Shown here in pieces: positions 23,952 through 34,967 of a DNA stretch of 64,000 nucleotides. Numbering within the stretch: the first letter of the stretch is position 1; each line of letters starts with the position of its first letter. Below the pieces are notes generated by a model. The model was not told the DNA's origin, did no database searches, and was given only the letters and a program-made list of their open reading frames with translations. This stretch comes from Oreohelix idahoensis. Its lineage: Eukaryota; Mollusca; Gastropoda; Stylommatophora; Oreohelicidae. The stretch lies in NCBI GenBank assembly GCA_024509875.1, contig JAMPIV010018954.1, positions 310,001 to 374,000 of the forward strand, read 5' to 3'. Made by a program: the position numbers and the translations under genes.

Positions 23952-25491
23952 CCTGTCACAAAAAGTAGGGGATATTGAATTTAAAAGTTATCCAAAGACA
24001 ATATATTTCAAATTAGTTCATTTATTCCTTCGTACAAGTAAACTTGAGCATCATAACAAGACATTTGAGGTATAAGAAGTGTTATGGCTTTACTCGCATG
24101 ATTTTAGTCGCACTGGCAACCAAGGCGGGGTAGGTACTTAATTATCACAAAAATATTCCAATATTTCTAAAAACGTGTAGGGCCCCCGTTTGCCGCTAAA
24201 CATGCATTGCAACGACGTCTCATACTGCAAATAAGCCTTCTGATGTTGTCTTGAGGAATTCTCTGCCACTCCTGCTGAAGGGCCTGGGCTAACTTCTGAA
24301 GAGTCTGTGGGGCAGCTGGACGTTGTTGGACGCGTCTATTCAGGAGGTCCCACAAATGCTCAATAGGAGACAGGTCGGGGTACATCGGCGGCCACGGTAA
24401 CGTTCGGATAAGCTGCATCTGAAGGTGATCTTGAAGGACGCGAGCACGGTGAGGATGTGCATTGTCATCCTGGAAGATGAAATCTGGTCCGTGCCGTTGA
24501 GCAAATGGCACAACGATAGGCTCGATGATGTTGTCACGGTAGTAGAGCCCTGTGATATTGACCTGGCATATGTGAAGGTCAGTCCTGTCATTCATACAGA
24601 TGCCTGCCCACACCATTACAATGCCACCTCCATAACGGTTGTGTGCAACAGTTGCAGGAGGCTGGTAACGCTTACCTCGCCGTCGCCAGACACGTATTCG
24701 ACGATCATGAAAATCCAAAACAAAACGGGACTCATCAGAAAACATCACTGATGCCCACTGTTGATTGATCCACCGATGATGACGTTGACACGAATCCATT
24801 CTTGCTCGCCTGTGTTGTGGTGACATGGGCAAAGCTACAAACGGTCTGCGTGAGGCCAGTTGCACTTGGTGCAAACGGTTTCGTACTGTCTGAGTTGAGA
24901 CCCGGATCCCAGTGGTCTGTTGAAGGTGTTGCTGAAGTTGAGTAGCATTTAGAGTCCGAGTTCTGAGGGCCTGAGTAACAAGAAGTTGATCGTGGCGGCG
25001 TGTAGTGACTCTTGGGCGGCCAGTCCGAGGCAGATCAGCCACTGTGCGGAAATTTTGATACCTGTTCCACAGTCTGCTGACAACTGACTGTGAAACATTG
25101 AGGTTCCGAGCAACATTCACTTGCCGACTTCCGGTTTGCAACATGCCTATGCCTATCCATCTCTGCTGTTCTGTCAAGCGTTCCATGACGAAGAAAAGAA
25201 ATTTTATCTGTTGCAGAGTCTTTTTATACATGTTCATGGTGAGTAGTGTTCATCAAACCCGAGATACACGCATTTTTGTGAAAAAGAATAATGTGTGAAC
25301 TTTACGGATGGGCCCCACCTCTGATCTTGGGATTGGCTTACTCATCACGAGTCATCAGGTCAACATGATATTGCACGTGAGAGTGGAGAAGAGCGTGCTC
25401 GATATGTCCATACAACCATTAAAATACGAAATCCACTCTTTTGTAAAATAATACATACCATCTTAAAATATCCCCTACTTTTTGTGACAGG
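23952..25491 (-). mobile_element. Complete Tc1-like DNA transposon
   Basis: 1540 bases bounded by perfect 25-base inverted repeats (23952-23976 and 25467-25491; they start CCTGTCACAAAAAGTAGGGG) and by TA on both sides. One full-length transposase ORF on the minus strand. Perfect termini and an unbroken ORF suggest a recent insertion that may still be mobile. It lies ~140 bases from the left end of element 2. Confidence 0.95.
24167..25186 (-). CDS. Tc1-like transposase (DD34E)
   Basis: 339 residues if started at the Met of MERLTEQQRW; the frame opens further upstream at 25237, but family proteins start close to this HTH. Role: binds the terminal repeats and cuts and pastes the element at TA. 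N-terminal paired-like HTH pair (RWIGIGMLQTGSRQVNVARN, then SQSVVSRLWNRY), second HTH with GRPRVTT linker (GRPR-like hook), then the catalytic domain: first Asp in MFSDESRF, second in FQDDNAHPHRA, Glu in YPDLSPIEHLWD with 34 residues between the last two, giving DD34E. No stop or frameshift, and the length is normal for Tc1. GC content and codon use look richer than the AT-rich surroundings. Confidence 0.95.
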   Translation of the reverse strand: MERLTEQQRWIGIGMLQTGSRQVNVARNLNVSQSVVSRLWNRYQNFRTVADLPRTGRPRVTTRRHDQLLVTQALRTRTLNATQLQQHLQQTTGIRVSTQTVRNRLHQVQLASRRPFVALPMSPQHRRARMDSCQRHHRWINQQWASVMFSDESRFVLDFHDRRIRVWRRRGKRYQPPATVAHNRYGGGIVMVWAGICMNDRTDLHICQVNITGLYYRDNIIEPIVVPFAQRHGPDFIFQDDNAHPHRARVLQDHLQMQLIRTLPWPPMYPDLSPIEHLWDLLNRRVQQRPAAPQTLQKLAQALQQEWQRIPQDNIRRLICSMRRRCNACLAANGGPTRF

Positions 25492-25626
25492 TATATAACA
25501 AGCCAGTAATCGGACTATCTTGGTGTTTAATTTACTGTAATCAGTCATCTATGTAAATAAAATAAAAAAATAGGTACACATTACACAAAGTATCGTGCGC
25601 TGATTATTTCATCAATGTTTACCTAA

Positions 25627-25631
25627 GTAAC
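25627..25631. repeat. Target-site duplication of element 2, left
   Basis: GTAAC directly before the LTR. The same GTAAC follows the other LTR at 45550-45554. Confidence 0.9.
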
Positions 25632-27073
25632 TGTAAAGTTTCTTTTCTTCTTTCCACTCTGTAAAGTGTCAGTCTGTATGCTCTGTAAGGAAGAGTGGTG
25701 TGTTGTTGAGATCAGGCATGCTCCAGTCTACCCAGCTGTAAATGGGTAACTCACCCTAGTCCTGAGTTAGGGAAGGCAAAGGCTCCAGGGGAAGCAGGCC
25801 CTAAACTTGGTCACTTCAACCGACGCAGGATGGTGTATGTATGAAGTAGAAGTGTAGAGTGTGATTACCGCGAATGGTGTACTGTTCGTGTGCTGACCAA
25901 TATAACCACTCATACACTTGTGTCTACAAGGCACCAATGCAGACTGCTGGAATCTTTGTTTACTCAATTTATTCAGACGTACACACTGGGACATACGAGT
26001 ACATCATGGTATGTTGACATATCAATTTGTAGGTATACATAGCAGATCTGAAGTCATGACACATTCAGAAATAATGGGCAGTACATCAAAAGTTCAATGT
26101 CATGATACATTATGGCCGCATCCCCCTATCTGACTAAACGCGTCAGTGAAGGCAGATCGATAAATAACTAAAGTTACTTGACGTCCATAGTTTGTAGTAT
26201 ATATTATGAAACCACGAAAGAGGGGGTTTCTAGCAAGATTGAGATCTCCCGGTCACTGTCCGATAATAGGATAAATAATCTGTTCTCTTGGCAGTGATCA
26301 AAACATATGATGACCGAAATCTAACATGGCTGCCTCCCTGAGTTGTCGTTCACTCATTCATAGGAAGGAGAATATAAGCCAGAGTTAATTTATAATGGGT
26401 ATATAAATGATTTCATAAATGTTTCCATACAGCTCTACGGTGATCAGGTTAATTCACGTAGCCATAACCGCTGTAGGAAAGTCTGTCATCTTTGTCGATA
26501 CAAAACACGACCCTAGCGATACGAAGCACATTGTACCGTACCTTAGGAGAGTCTCTAACATAAACTATAGTAGAGATACCATCTCCTTTAGAAGAAAACC
26601 ACTTCATGAATTATATTTCCTTAAGAATCTACCAGCCCTTTGAAAAGTGCGTACACGCCATTATCACGGTACATCGGAACTCATCACGACTTGTCAAGAC
26701 AACTCATACTTCCGCTAGACCGGAATAATAAGAATCTAGTCCCTCCTACCCATCCAAAATATACAATATAGGACTGATTCTACTTGTACTAATAATATGT
26801 AATACATATGAATTCAGGCCATAAACACAATAAGCAAATTAATATATTTTCTGGCCCTAAAAAAATAAGTACAAACGTAAGCGCAATATCCTTGCGCCGG
26901 ATCAATATCCAGAACGATTACTCCTATAATCAAAAGTGTGAATCAAACATGGATTCTCTCGCTTTTACCATAGACAGCATTTTCATACACAAATGAATGA
27001 ATGTCTATATTTTTTTCATATTAAATAGCCATATCGATTTTTGTAATATGTGCGTCAAAATATGCACGCAACA
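25632..27073 (-). repeat. 3' LTR of element 2
   Basis: TG...CA ends on the minus strand (starts TGTTGCGTGCATATT). Poly(A) signal at 25968-25973 (TTTATT on the plus strand). Lacks the 74-bp segment of the partner LTR. Confidence 0.93.
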
Positions 27074-27092
27074 GATTACCACACCCCTCGGG
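27074..27092 (-). other. Polypurine tract of element 2
   Basis: GAGGGGTGTGGTAATC on the minus strand directly before the 3' LTR. Next to it, 27093-27121 holds a run of 9 A, a 7-base spacer and 13 T, the same A/T hairpin as in elements 1 and 3. Confidence 0.8.
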
Positions 27093-27121
27093 AAAAAAAA
27101 ATGGTACATTTTTTTTTTTTT

Positions 27122-27476
27122 GAAATCCATCTAGGAGCAACATACAATAGGCTCACAACGCACCAATACAATGCGCAGATGATAAGCATAAGTTTTATGA
27201 CCTTAGAGAAAGTACTTCTCTAAGTATAAATATTTCCAGAGAGGTGTCACCAACGCATACTACAATATTAGCAATGACACAATTTCCACATTAGTTTATA
27301 CATAAATTTCATCTAAGATATCTTAACATCATGATCATCAAAGACGAAAAACATTGAAAGATCAGCGGTGAATAAATATCAATGAACCGCTAAGTAGTGT
27401 TACAATCAATATATGATATATTACATATGTGTACACATTTCAACATAGAAACAACTGTATCAAAGTTGTATAACAG
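27122..27476 (-). other. 3' untranslated region of element 2
   Basis: Non-coding. Carries AGAGGTGTCACCAACG at about 27238-27255, matching the GGTGxCACC motif in the other two elements. Confidence 0.7.
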
Positions 27477-30400
27477 TTATGAATCATGTGGGCATCTAGA
27501 CAAAATATCTGCCATCACATTTTCTGACCCACGGATAGCTCGCACCGAAAAATGAAATGGCTGTAGAGCAATCGCGTATCGCGTTGATCTCGCGCTCTTC
27601 AGATTTTTACTCTGAATAGCCGTAAGAGCTTTCTGGTCAGTTTCCACAATGAAATGCGCGCCCAGAAGAAATCTTTGCAGTTTAAGGATTGACCAAACCA
27701 TAGCCAATAATTCACGGTCTAGGACCGAGTAATTCTTCTCTGCGGCATTTAATTTCCGAGAAATATACATCACAGGATGCAGAGTTCCAGAGTACTCTTG
27801 CATTAGTGCAGCTCCAATCCCGGTGGATGAAGCGTCACTACGAAGAATAAATGTCTTATCCTTAGAAGGCAATACTAGGATAGGTGAAGTAGAAAACATA
27901 GTTTTAACCTTATCCAAAGAGGATTGACATTCTTGAGTCCAATGGACTACATTAGGAGACCCTTTCTTTAGCAAGGAAGAAAGAGGTGACATAATGGAGG
28001 ACAGATTCGGGATGAATCGTCCATAAAATTGTATTAGACCTAAGAGACTTCGTACTTGCTTTTTAGTCTTAGGAATAGAAATGTTAAGTATCTTACTTGT
28101 ATTATGGTCTTCTGTTTTTAGGAACCCATGACCAACACGGTGTCCTAAGAAAGATATTTCGCTAAAACCAATACATGCTTTCGATGGTTTCGCTGTCAGG
28201 TTATGCTCGCGTAAGATAGACAATAGTTCATTTATACCATTATAGTGATCGTTCCAAGTATCACTGAAAAGACAGATGTCATCAAGATACGCAATGACAT
28301 CTGAGCGATGAGATAGGATTCGACGCATCATGCGTACAAATGTTGCAGGGGCGTTCATAAGACCGAAAGGCATGAAATTCCATTGGAATAGACCCCTAGG
28401 CGTCGAAAAAGCAGTAAACGGTTTGGCGTGTTCGGATAGTGGAACTTGCCAATATCCCTTAGACAAATCGAGTTTAGTAAAGAAGTGAGAATTCGATAGT
28501 CTCGTAAGTAGCTCTTCTAGTAAAGGCATATTTTCCGCATCAAATTTAGTCACTTGATTCAATTTGCGATAATCCACGCAAAGACGTATGTTATTGTCTT
28601 TTTTCCGTACTATAACCATCGGCGAAGAATATGCTGATGTGGATGGTTCAATAATTTTTAACTCTATCATCTCATCTAACTCTTTCTCTACCTGTGCTTG
28701 AAAATGTATCGGGATAGGATACGGTCTGACTCTTATAGGACTATGGTCAGTAAGAATAATGTCATGTTGAATGACATCCGTTTGACCAGGAATGTCAGTA
28801 AGGACATCCTGAAATTGTTCTAACAAAGTAGAAACTTGTTTCTGCTCTCCTGGAGATAATTCTGGAGAAATTGCAACATCTTTCCATGATTCATTAGAGT
28901 GAAGAGGAATCATTGGAAAAGGTAAATTTACATCCGAGAAACTCGTTTCCTCATCCTGTATTACTGACAGAGATGAGTACTGTCCATGTTGGACTGGAAA
29001 ATCGTCCGTTGCCTGGAAAACAGGTTGTAAATAATCAGGACGTTCATGGAATTCCGTGAGCATGTTGATGTGGAAGGTTTTACGCTTCCCGTCAATATCG
29101 ACGATATAGTCAACATCGGAAACTTTTGATATTATATCGTACGGACCTTTCCAAGAAATGAGAAGTCTATTTTTTCTACAAGGTAGCAAGACAAATGCTT
29201 TGTCACCTGGACAAAGTTGACGCAAACATCTCTTTTTATTGGCAAATTCCCTTGCCTTCTGTTTCGCAAATTCAGAAGAAGCAGTTGCCAATTTGCATGC
29301 TTCAATAATCTTGTGTCTAAGTGCGATGACATATTCATAAGAGGATTTTGTGTCATCGACAATATTATCAGCAGTTATAAGATCATGAAGTAAGGACATA
29401 GGACCTCGCGGTTTCGCGCCAAAGACAAGTTCAAAGGGAGAAAATCCTGTATGTTCGTTGGCGACCTCTCTATATGCAAAGAGAGCCGCGGGTAAAACCC
29501 TATCCCAATCCTGAGGATGATCTTCCGTTATCTTACCTAGTAGGTTTTTCAGAGTTCTATTCAAACGTTCCACCATCCCATTGGACATAGGATGATAAAT
29601 ACTACTCAGCGATCTCTCTATCTTCAGAGTCGACATTACTTGAGACATGGTATCCGATATGAGTTGGGTACCATGGTCGGATAATATTTCTGCTGGAAAC
29701 CCCAGACGAGAAAATATTAACCAAAGAGCATCTGCGACATCAGCAGTAGTTATGCTCTTTAGAGGAACAGCCTCCTGCCAACGTGTGCACATATCAACAC
29801 ACGTCAAAATAAATTGGTGTCCTCTAGCAGACTTTATCTTAAATGGACCAATGATGTCTATCGCCATTTTTTGAAATGGCCGAATGGGAATGTCTGCAGC
29901 CTGAATAGGTACATCATGGCGTGGACCTCTGGATTTAATCTCTTGACATACCTTACAAGATCGACAATAGATTCGTATGTCCTTATTCACAGCAGGCCAA
30001 AAGAAAGATTGAAGAACTCTAGCTTTAGTACGGGAAAAACCCATATGTCCAGCACACTGCGAATCATGAGCGTGCTGTAAGATTTTAACTCTCATATTTT
30101 TAGGCACAAGGATTTGAGAATGAATGGACTTAGCGGAGTCTTGTACCATACGTACAAGTACGCCATTCTTCATCGTAATCCAAGATTTACGATTTGTATC
30201 CTTATTCGGATCACCTTTTGTTGCCAGAGTTAAGAATTTCTTTAGAGTAGGATCATCTTCCTGCTGTTTGATAAAGGAATCGTGGGAAATCTCCAAGGGA
30301 TCATCTTGGATCTGCGCATCATTAGCTTCATAATGTGAAGATTGTGGCATATTAGGAGCTTGAGCCCTAGTGATTACTGCATTAGCCGATTGCATATTAA

Positions 30401-31955
30401 CATTTTCCCAATTAGAAATTTGCTGTGGAGTGCATTCTTTCACCCCGTGAATGCGACCGATGATAAGATCAGCGATCGGATTCGGCAAGAGACATGCTTG
30501 CACCTCTCCTGTAAAGAAAGGCGTAGCAATATTGATAATGGCAGTGGAGTACTTCTCCAATGTGCCACCAAATGTTACAATTTGACTATATTGCCTGTAG
30601 CTCGAGAAGGATTTACGAGTGATTGCCTCACTCCAATGGTAGTGCACCCCGAATCGAAAAGAATTGATACCGGAGTACCATCTATTAGGCCCCTATTAAA
30701 GACAAGAGCACCCCTTCCATTATGCGCAATTGACGCATGGAGAGCGGGAAGCGGGTGACCGCAGCTTAAAGTAGACACTGTGGTTGGATCGAATAATGTT
30801 TTTGCATTGCGAACACTCAGATGCTCTAGCAAAATCGAAAGCGGAATTTGCTACACTGTTGGAGTCTTTTTTATCATTATTCTGATTATCGGTGTCGTGG
30901 AACTCCTGTTGTGCAGAGTTAGCCTGGTAATAAGATTTACCATGTCTTTTGTGTTGTGATCTACCTCGGTTATAATTGTCTCTATAATTATTATTGCCTC
31001 TGTTATAACCCCTATTTGGGTTTGAATCATAATATTCATGATCATAATCATCACGCTCATTATATTGAGTATCCCTGTAATATTGTTTCTGTTGTCTCCA
31101 TGAAGCACTTGGGTAGTTCCTATAGCTACTCCCTTTTCGAGAATTTCTAACATTATGGGTACCTCTCGCGTGTCGAGGACTATCAGCCCGATTCCAGTTC
31201 TTCGAAGAAGAACCCTGATTTGAGTGGTTATCTTGGTTTTGATACTTATTCCAATTAACCTTTTTATCAAATTTATTTTTAGCTCCTTGGAATTTATGTG
31301 AGTAATTCTGATTATACTCTGTTGCCGAAGCAACTGGCATACTCTCTTTAATGTTAGAGTTACTAAGAATCATGTCAGGGTGTGCCGTGGCATACTGGTC
31401 ACAATATTCTTCCATTTGCTTTATTGTACCAGGTTTACGCTCATGTAAGAACTCTAGGAATGATTTATTTACAGAAGACATGACCTTGTCTCTTAGCAAT
31501 AAATCCGTAAGACCATCAAATGTTTTCTCTGTTTTGGATAATTCAATCCATCGTGAAAGTGTAATTCGTGCTTTTGAGATGAAATCTGAGAATTCTACAC
31601 CTACCTCAGGTCTCATTGTTTTAAACAAAAGACGGTAACCTTCCTCAGACAGCTGATATCTCTTTATCAAAGCTGCCCTAACAGCATCATAATTATCTTT
31701 GTCGGCCTCCTCAACAAAATATAACTTACTTAGGGACTCCCCTTTTAGATTTTCAGACAACTGATTCACATACTGTGATTTGTCAACATTATGAGATCGA
31801 CAAGCCCGTTCAAATCTAGAAAGCCAAAATGTTATGTCATCACTGGTAGGGTTAAACGCTGGTACCTTGACCTTGTACACAAAGGGTTTACCATTACCAC
31901 CAGATGCCTGATTAACATTACTCATACATGTCAATTTTAATTTCTCTAATTCAAA
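27477..31955 (-). pseudogene. Gag (capsid onward)-PR-INT-RT-RNase H of element 2, frameshifted
   Basis: From right to left: capsid with SCAN-like half (31900-31370), Asn/Arg-rich tail, Cys/His motif, protease DSG (about 30655), then an uninterrupted ~1030-codon stretch with H2C2 finger, integrase core, GPY module, RT (YLDD) and RNase H ending PHDS. Two one-base shifts break it: an extra A in a run of five at about 30802-30806, just after ECSQC, and a one-base loss near 30580 after GNIVK. Past the second shift the pol part is intact and the catalytic motifs IDIIGPF, LSDHGTQ and GMVERLNR are kept. Either real decay or homopolymer sequencing error could explain the shifts; the gag insertion is real because it has a target duplication. 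Confidence 0.92.
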
Positions 31956-31960
31956 CTCAT
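31956..31960. repeat. Target-site duplication of element 3, left
   Basis: CTCAT, repeated at 42123-42127 after the other LTR. Removing element 3 and one copy rejoins the element 2 gag in frame (local reading REHEFELEKL). Confidence 0.95.
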
Positions 31961-33345
31961 TGTTACGCACGGATCATTATTATTTTTCGTTTGTATAAAC
32001 ATTTTTTCATATGTATGATCATTTTTTTTGACTGAAGTGTGTATTATGTTTTCTATGGTCAAAGGGACATAATCCGAGTTATCGAGACTACAATTTGTTA
32101 GGAGTTGCCTTCTCTTGTATAGAGACACGTTCGGTCTATAATTTCTTGAACGAAGCGTGACCACATCTCCTTATTTGGTAGTATCAGTCAACTATGGTAG
32201 ATGTCTGAAACCTTTCTTAACGCTTCTTTTCATGACCATAAAAGGCGCGACTGTGTAAGACTTTTATCTCGAATGTTCTTCGAATCGTCTTATTGTGAAC
32301 GGCAACTCAGAGATTGTCGTTCTGCGCATGTCAAACCGGGAGTTCGTTCTGTGTGTTCCGCCCAGTTGGGGCAGTTTAGAAATGGTTTAAGAAGCGAGCA
32401 GACGCAACTGCGTCTTGTGATTCTCTGAGGGAAATACAGTGTCTTAGTGAGTTAGTTAGCTAACTAGACTATTTCCCAGTATTATGCAGCCTGCCTGGAG
32501 GCATATGTTCATGGTTGATTTTCCGAAATAAGGTAATTCCTCTTGTATCGAACTTTATGCTATCGTCTAGAGGTTCGTCATTTTGTCGCCTATTTGCTCG
32601 CCTGTGTGATGCAAAATGGAGAGGTACTTTGACTAGGATTAAGTCACCAGTATCTGTATACCTGAACTAGTTAAATATATATGGGTCGCTCTAGACCAAC
32701 AAGACTGTTGTCTGTGTTCCAGGATTCGTTATATCAGAGATCACGTCCAAGTCAGATGGTTAGACTTAGGAACATTATAAAGGTCGAGCTGACCTGTAGC
32801 CCATGTATGCTATTCACGTGCAGACAGTGAACGGACTTATTGTATACAACTGATCTGCTAGCATCAGAATGGGAGCATTTATTATTGTTTATGAACATTG
32901 AAGATCTGTAGCTGACACTGTTGCAGAAGTTATAGAAATTATTATTATTTATACAGCTTCACGAACTAGCACTCGATGATTGATGAATTTCTGAATCTAT
33001 TGAACTGTGATGTCTTATGACGCATATATACAACAGCTATCATTGCTGACTACAGAAATTGTTTTCAATGTGCCATATCATCTTGCTGAACTCGTTAACC
33101 ATGTTGATGTCATAAGTATCATGACTGTTTTGTGGCGTGCAATAAATGAAAGAAACTTATACAACGAAGTTACCCTTTCTATGACTCTACACGTCATGTT
33201 GCCTGTGTGATAACCCTGTGAACTGTTCCACTACCACATACACAGCAACATCCTAAATCAGAGAAGACACCTACATCTTACACTTTAACACCAGGTGTCG
33301 ATAAGGGTGGCAAGTTACCACTTCAGCACAAATCCACCCTTATCA
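31961..33345 (+). repeat. 5' LTR of element 3
   Basis: 1385 bases, TGTTACGCACGG to CACCCTTATCA. Poly(A) signal AATAAA at 33141-33146 in a TGTGGCGT context shared with element 1. Candidate splice donor AAG|GTAATT near 32530-32537. Confidence 0.95.
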
Positions 33346-34967
33346 TTTTTGGTGGCCAGAGCTGGTTCTATCATCTGATATTTTGGCGCACCATATCATT
33401 TTTGGTGGCCATAGGTTGGTTCACTCTGATTCCAGCTATCAAGGGGGTCAGCAAACCCAGACATCATCATCATACTAGATACAACTACAGCATCAACTAC
33501 CACCTTACAAGAAATTTTATTGAAAGTATCCGGATTTTCTGACAGTTGCTGATTTTGAAACTACCCGGCGCTGCTCGGCAATATTGAAGTTTATGTAAAA
33601 TTAGAAGGACAAGTACCGAGCGAATGGATTTCCTGATCTGGTGAAAAGAAGGACAAGTGCCGTAACAACTGTTCCGGTCTCAGGGGTACTGTTGCGGGTT
33701 CAGAAGGTCAAGTGCCGGTTAAATCAATTTAGAAGATTCAGAAGGTCAAGTGCCGTAACAACTGTTGCAGTATTAGAAGCTCATTTCCTTCGTCATGGCT
33801 GTTTATGGGAGCAGAAGTTAATCAACGTTGGATCATTATCCTCAGAATGCTGATTACATCCTGTTCTGCACCGTGCTGACGCTGGATTTATAGAAGTTAA
33901 GTGGCCTGTTTTGTTTGTGAACTGTGCCCTTATGTTCTAACTGAGCCTTCTGTACTTTCACACTTTCTCCTATTGTTTTCATGATACATGTTTATATGTT
34001 ATATGTTATTTGTTATTTGTATATTATATGTTTATATTTCAGCGGGTTTTCTCGGTTGGGCGGAGTCTTACAGTAGAAGATACCACGTCACAGAGGTTCT
34101 ACTGTTAGCGTTTTCGTTAGGGACTGTGCGAATTTCCTACAGTGAAATTTGCTAGCGACAATCGTTGCTATATCTGTTTAGTTGTGACGAGTTGTGCTTT
34201 ATTTTTGTTTCTTGTATATATATATTTTTTTTTTCTTTTTTCTTCTCTCTCTTTCTTTGTGTTTTTAGTTTCGATTTCGATTGTTTGTATTTGTAGGTCT
34301 CCCCTTTGCTATTATTCAGTTCTTTACGTATATTTTTGTGTATACACTGTAGCGTCATTTGTTAGTCATATCTTCGCATATTTCTTTTTAGTTTTGCTGT
34401 TTGTGTATTTGACTTATGCGAATGTTTTCGTATTGTTTGATCTTTGTTGATTGTTTACATTGACTCTGATCTTTGTTATTGTTTACATTGACTCTGATCT
34501 TTGTTATTGTTTACATTGACTCTGATCTTTGTTGTTGTTTACATTGACTTTGATCTTTGTTATTGTTTACATTGTTGGTGACCTTTGTTATTGTTTACAT
34601 TGTCTTGTTATTGTTTACATAGTTCTTGCATAGTTAGCTTTCACTATTGTTGATATATGCTCATGCACTATTGGTCTATAGTGCACTTATCATAACAAAC
34701 TGGTGTTTTTTGCTTATGCACTATTGTAGTGCAGTTATGATAAATAACTGATGATTATGCACTGATTTGGGTAGTGCACTGTTAATTAAGAGGTGACTTG
34801 TGATATTATTATACATTTGATAATACAAGTTGGTGTCAACTCCTGTTTCCCACAGAGATTGGGTTCAACATAGAGATTATACAAGCACTTTATTAAGTCT
34901 TGTTGCTATTTAACATTGAAATAAGATAATTAATTATTTCAGGTTCTGTACTCACATTTTGGACATC
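33346..34967 (+). other. Non-coding leader of element 3
   Basis: About 1.6 kb. Four AGAAGGxCAAGTxCCG units at ~33600-33760; a tandem array of ~28-bp units with TTGTTATTGTTTACATTG at ~34440-34620; acceptor-like TTTCAG at 34037-34042 and 34937-34942, the latter 26 bases before the Gag ATG as in element 1. Confidence 0.75.
33350..33365 (+). other. Primer-binding site of element 3 (duplicated downstream)
   Basis: TGGTGGCCAGAGCTGG begins four bases after the LTR. A near copy, ATCATTTTTGGTGGCCATAGG, lies ~44 bases downstream at about 33386-33406, so the LTR-end/primer-site junction looks locally duplicated. Confidence 0.65.
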
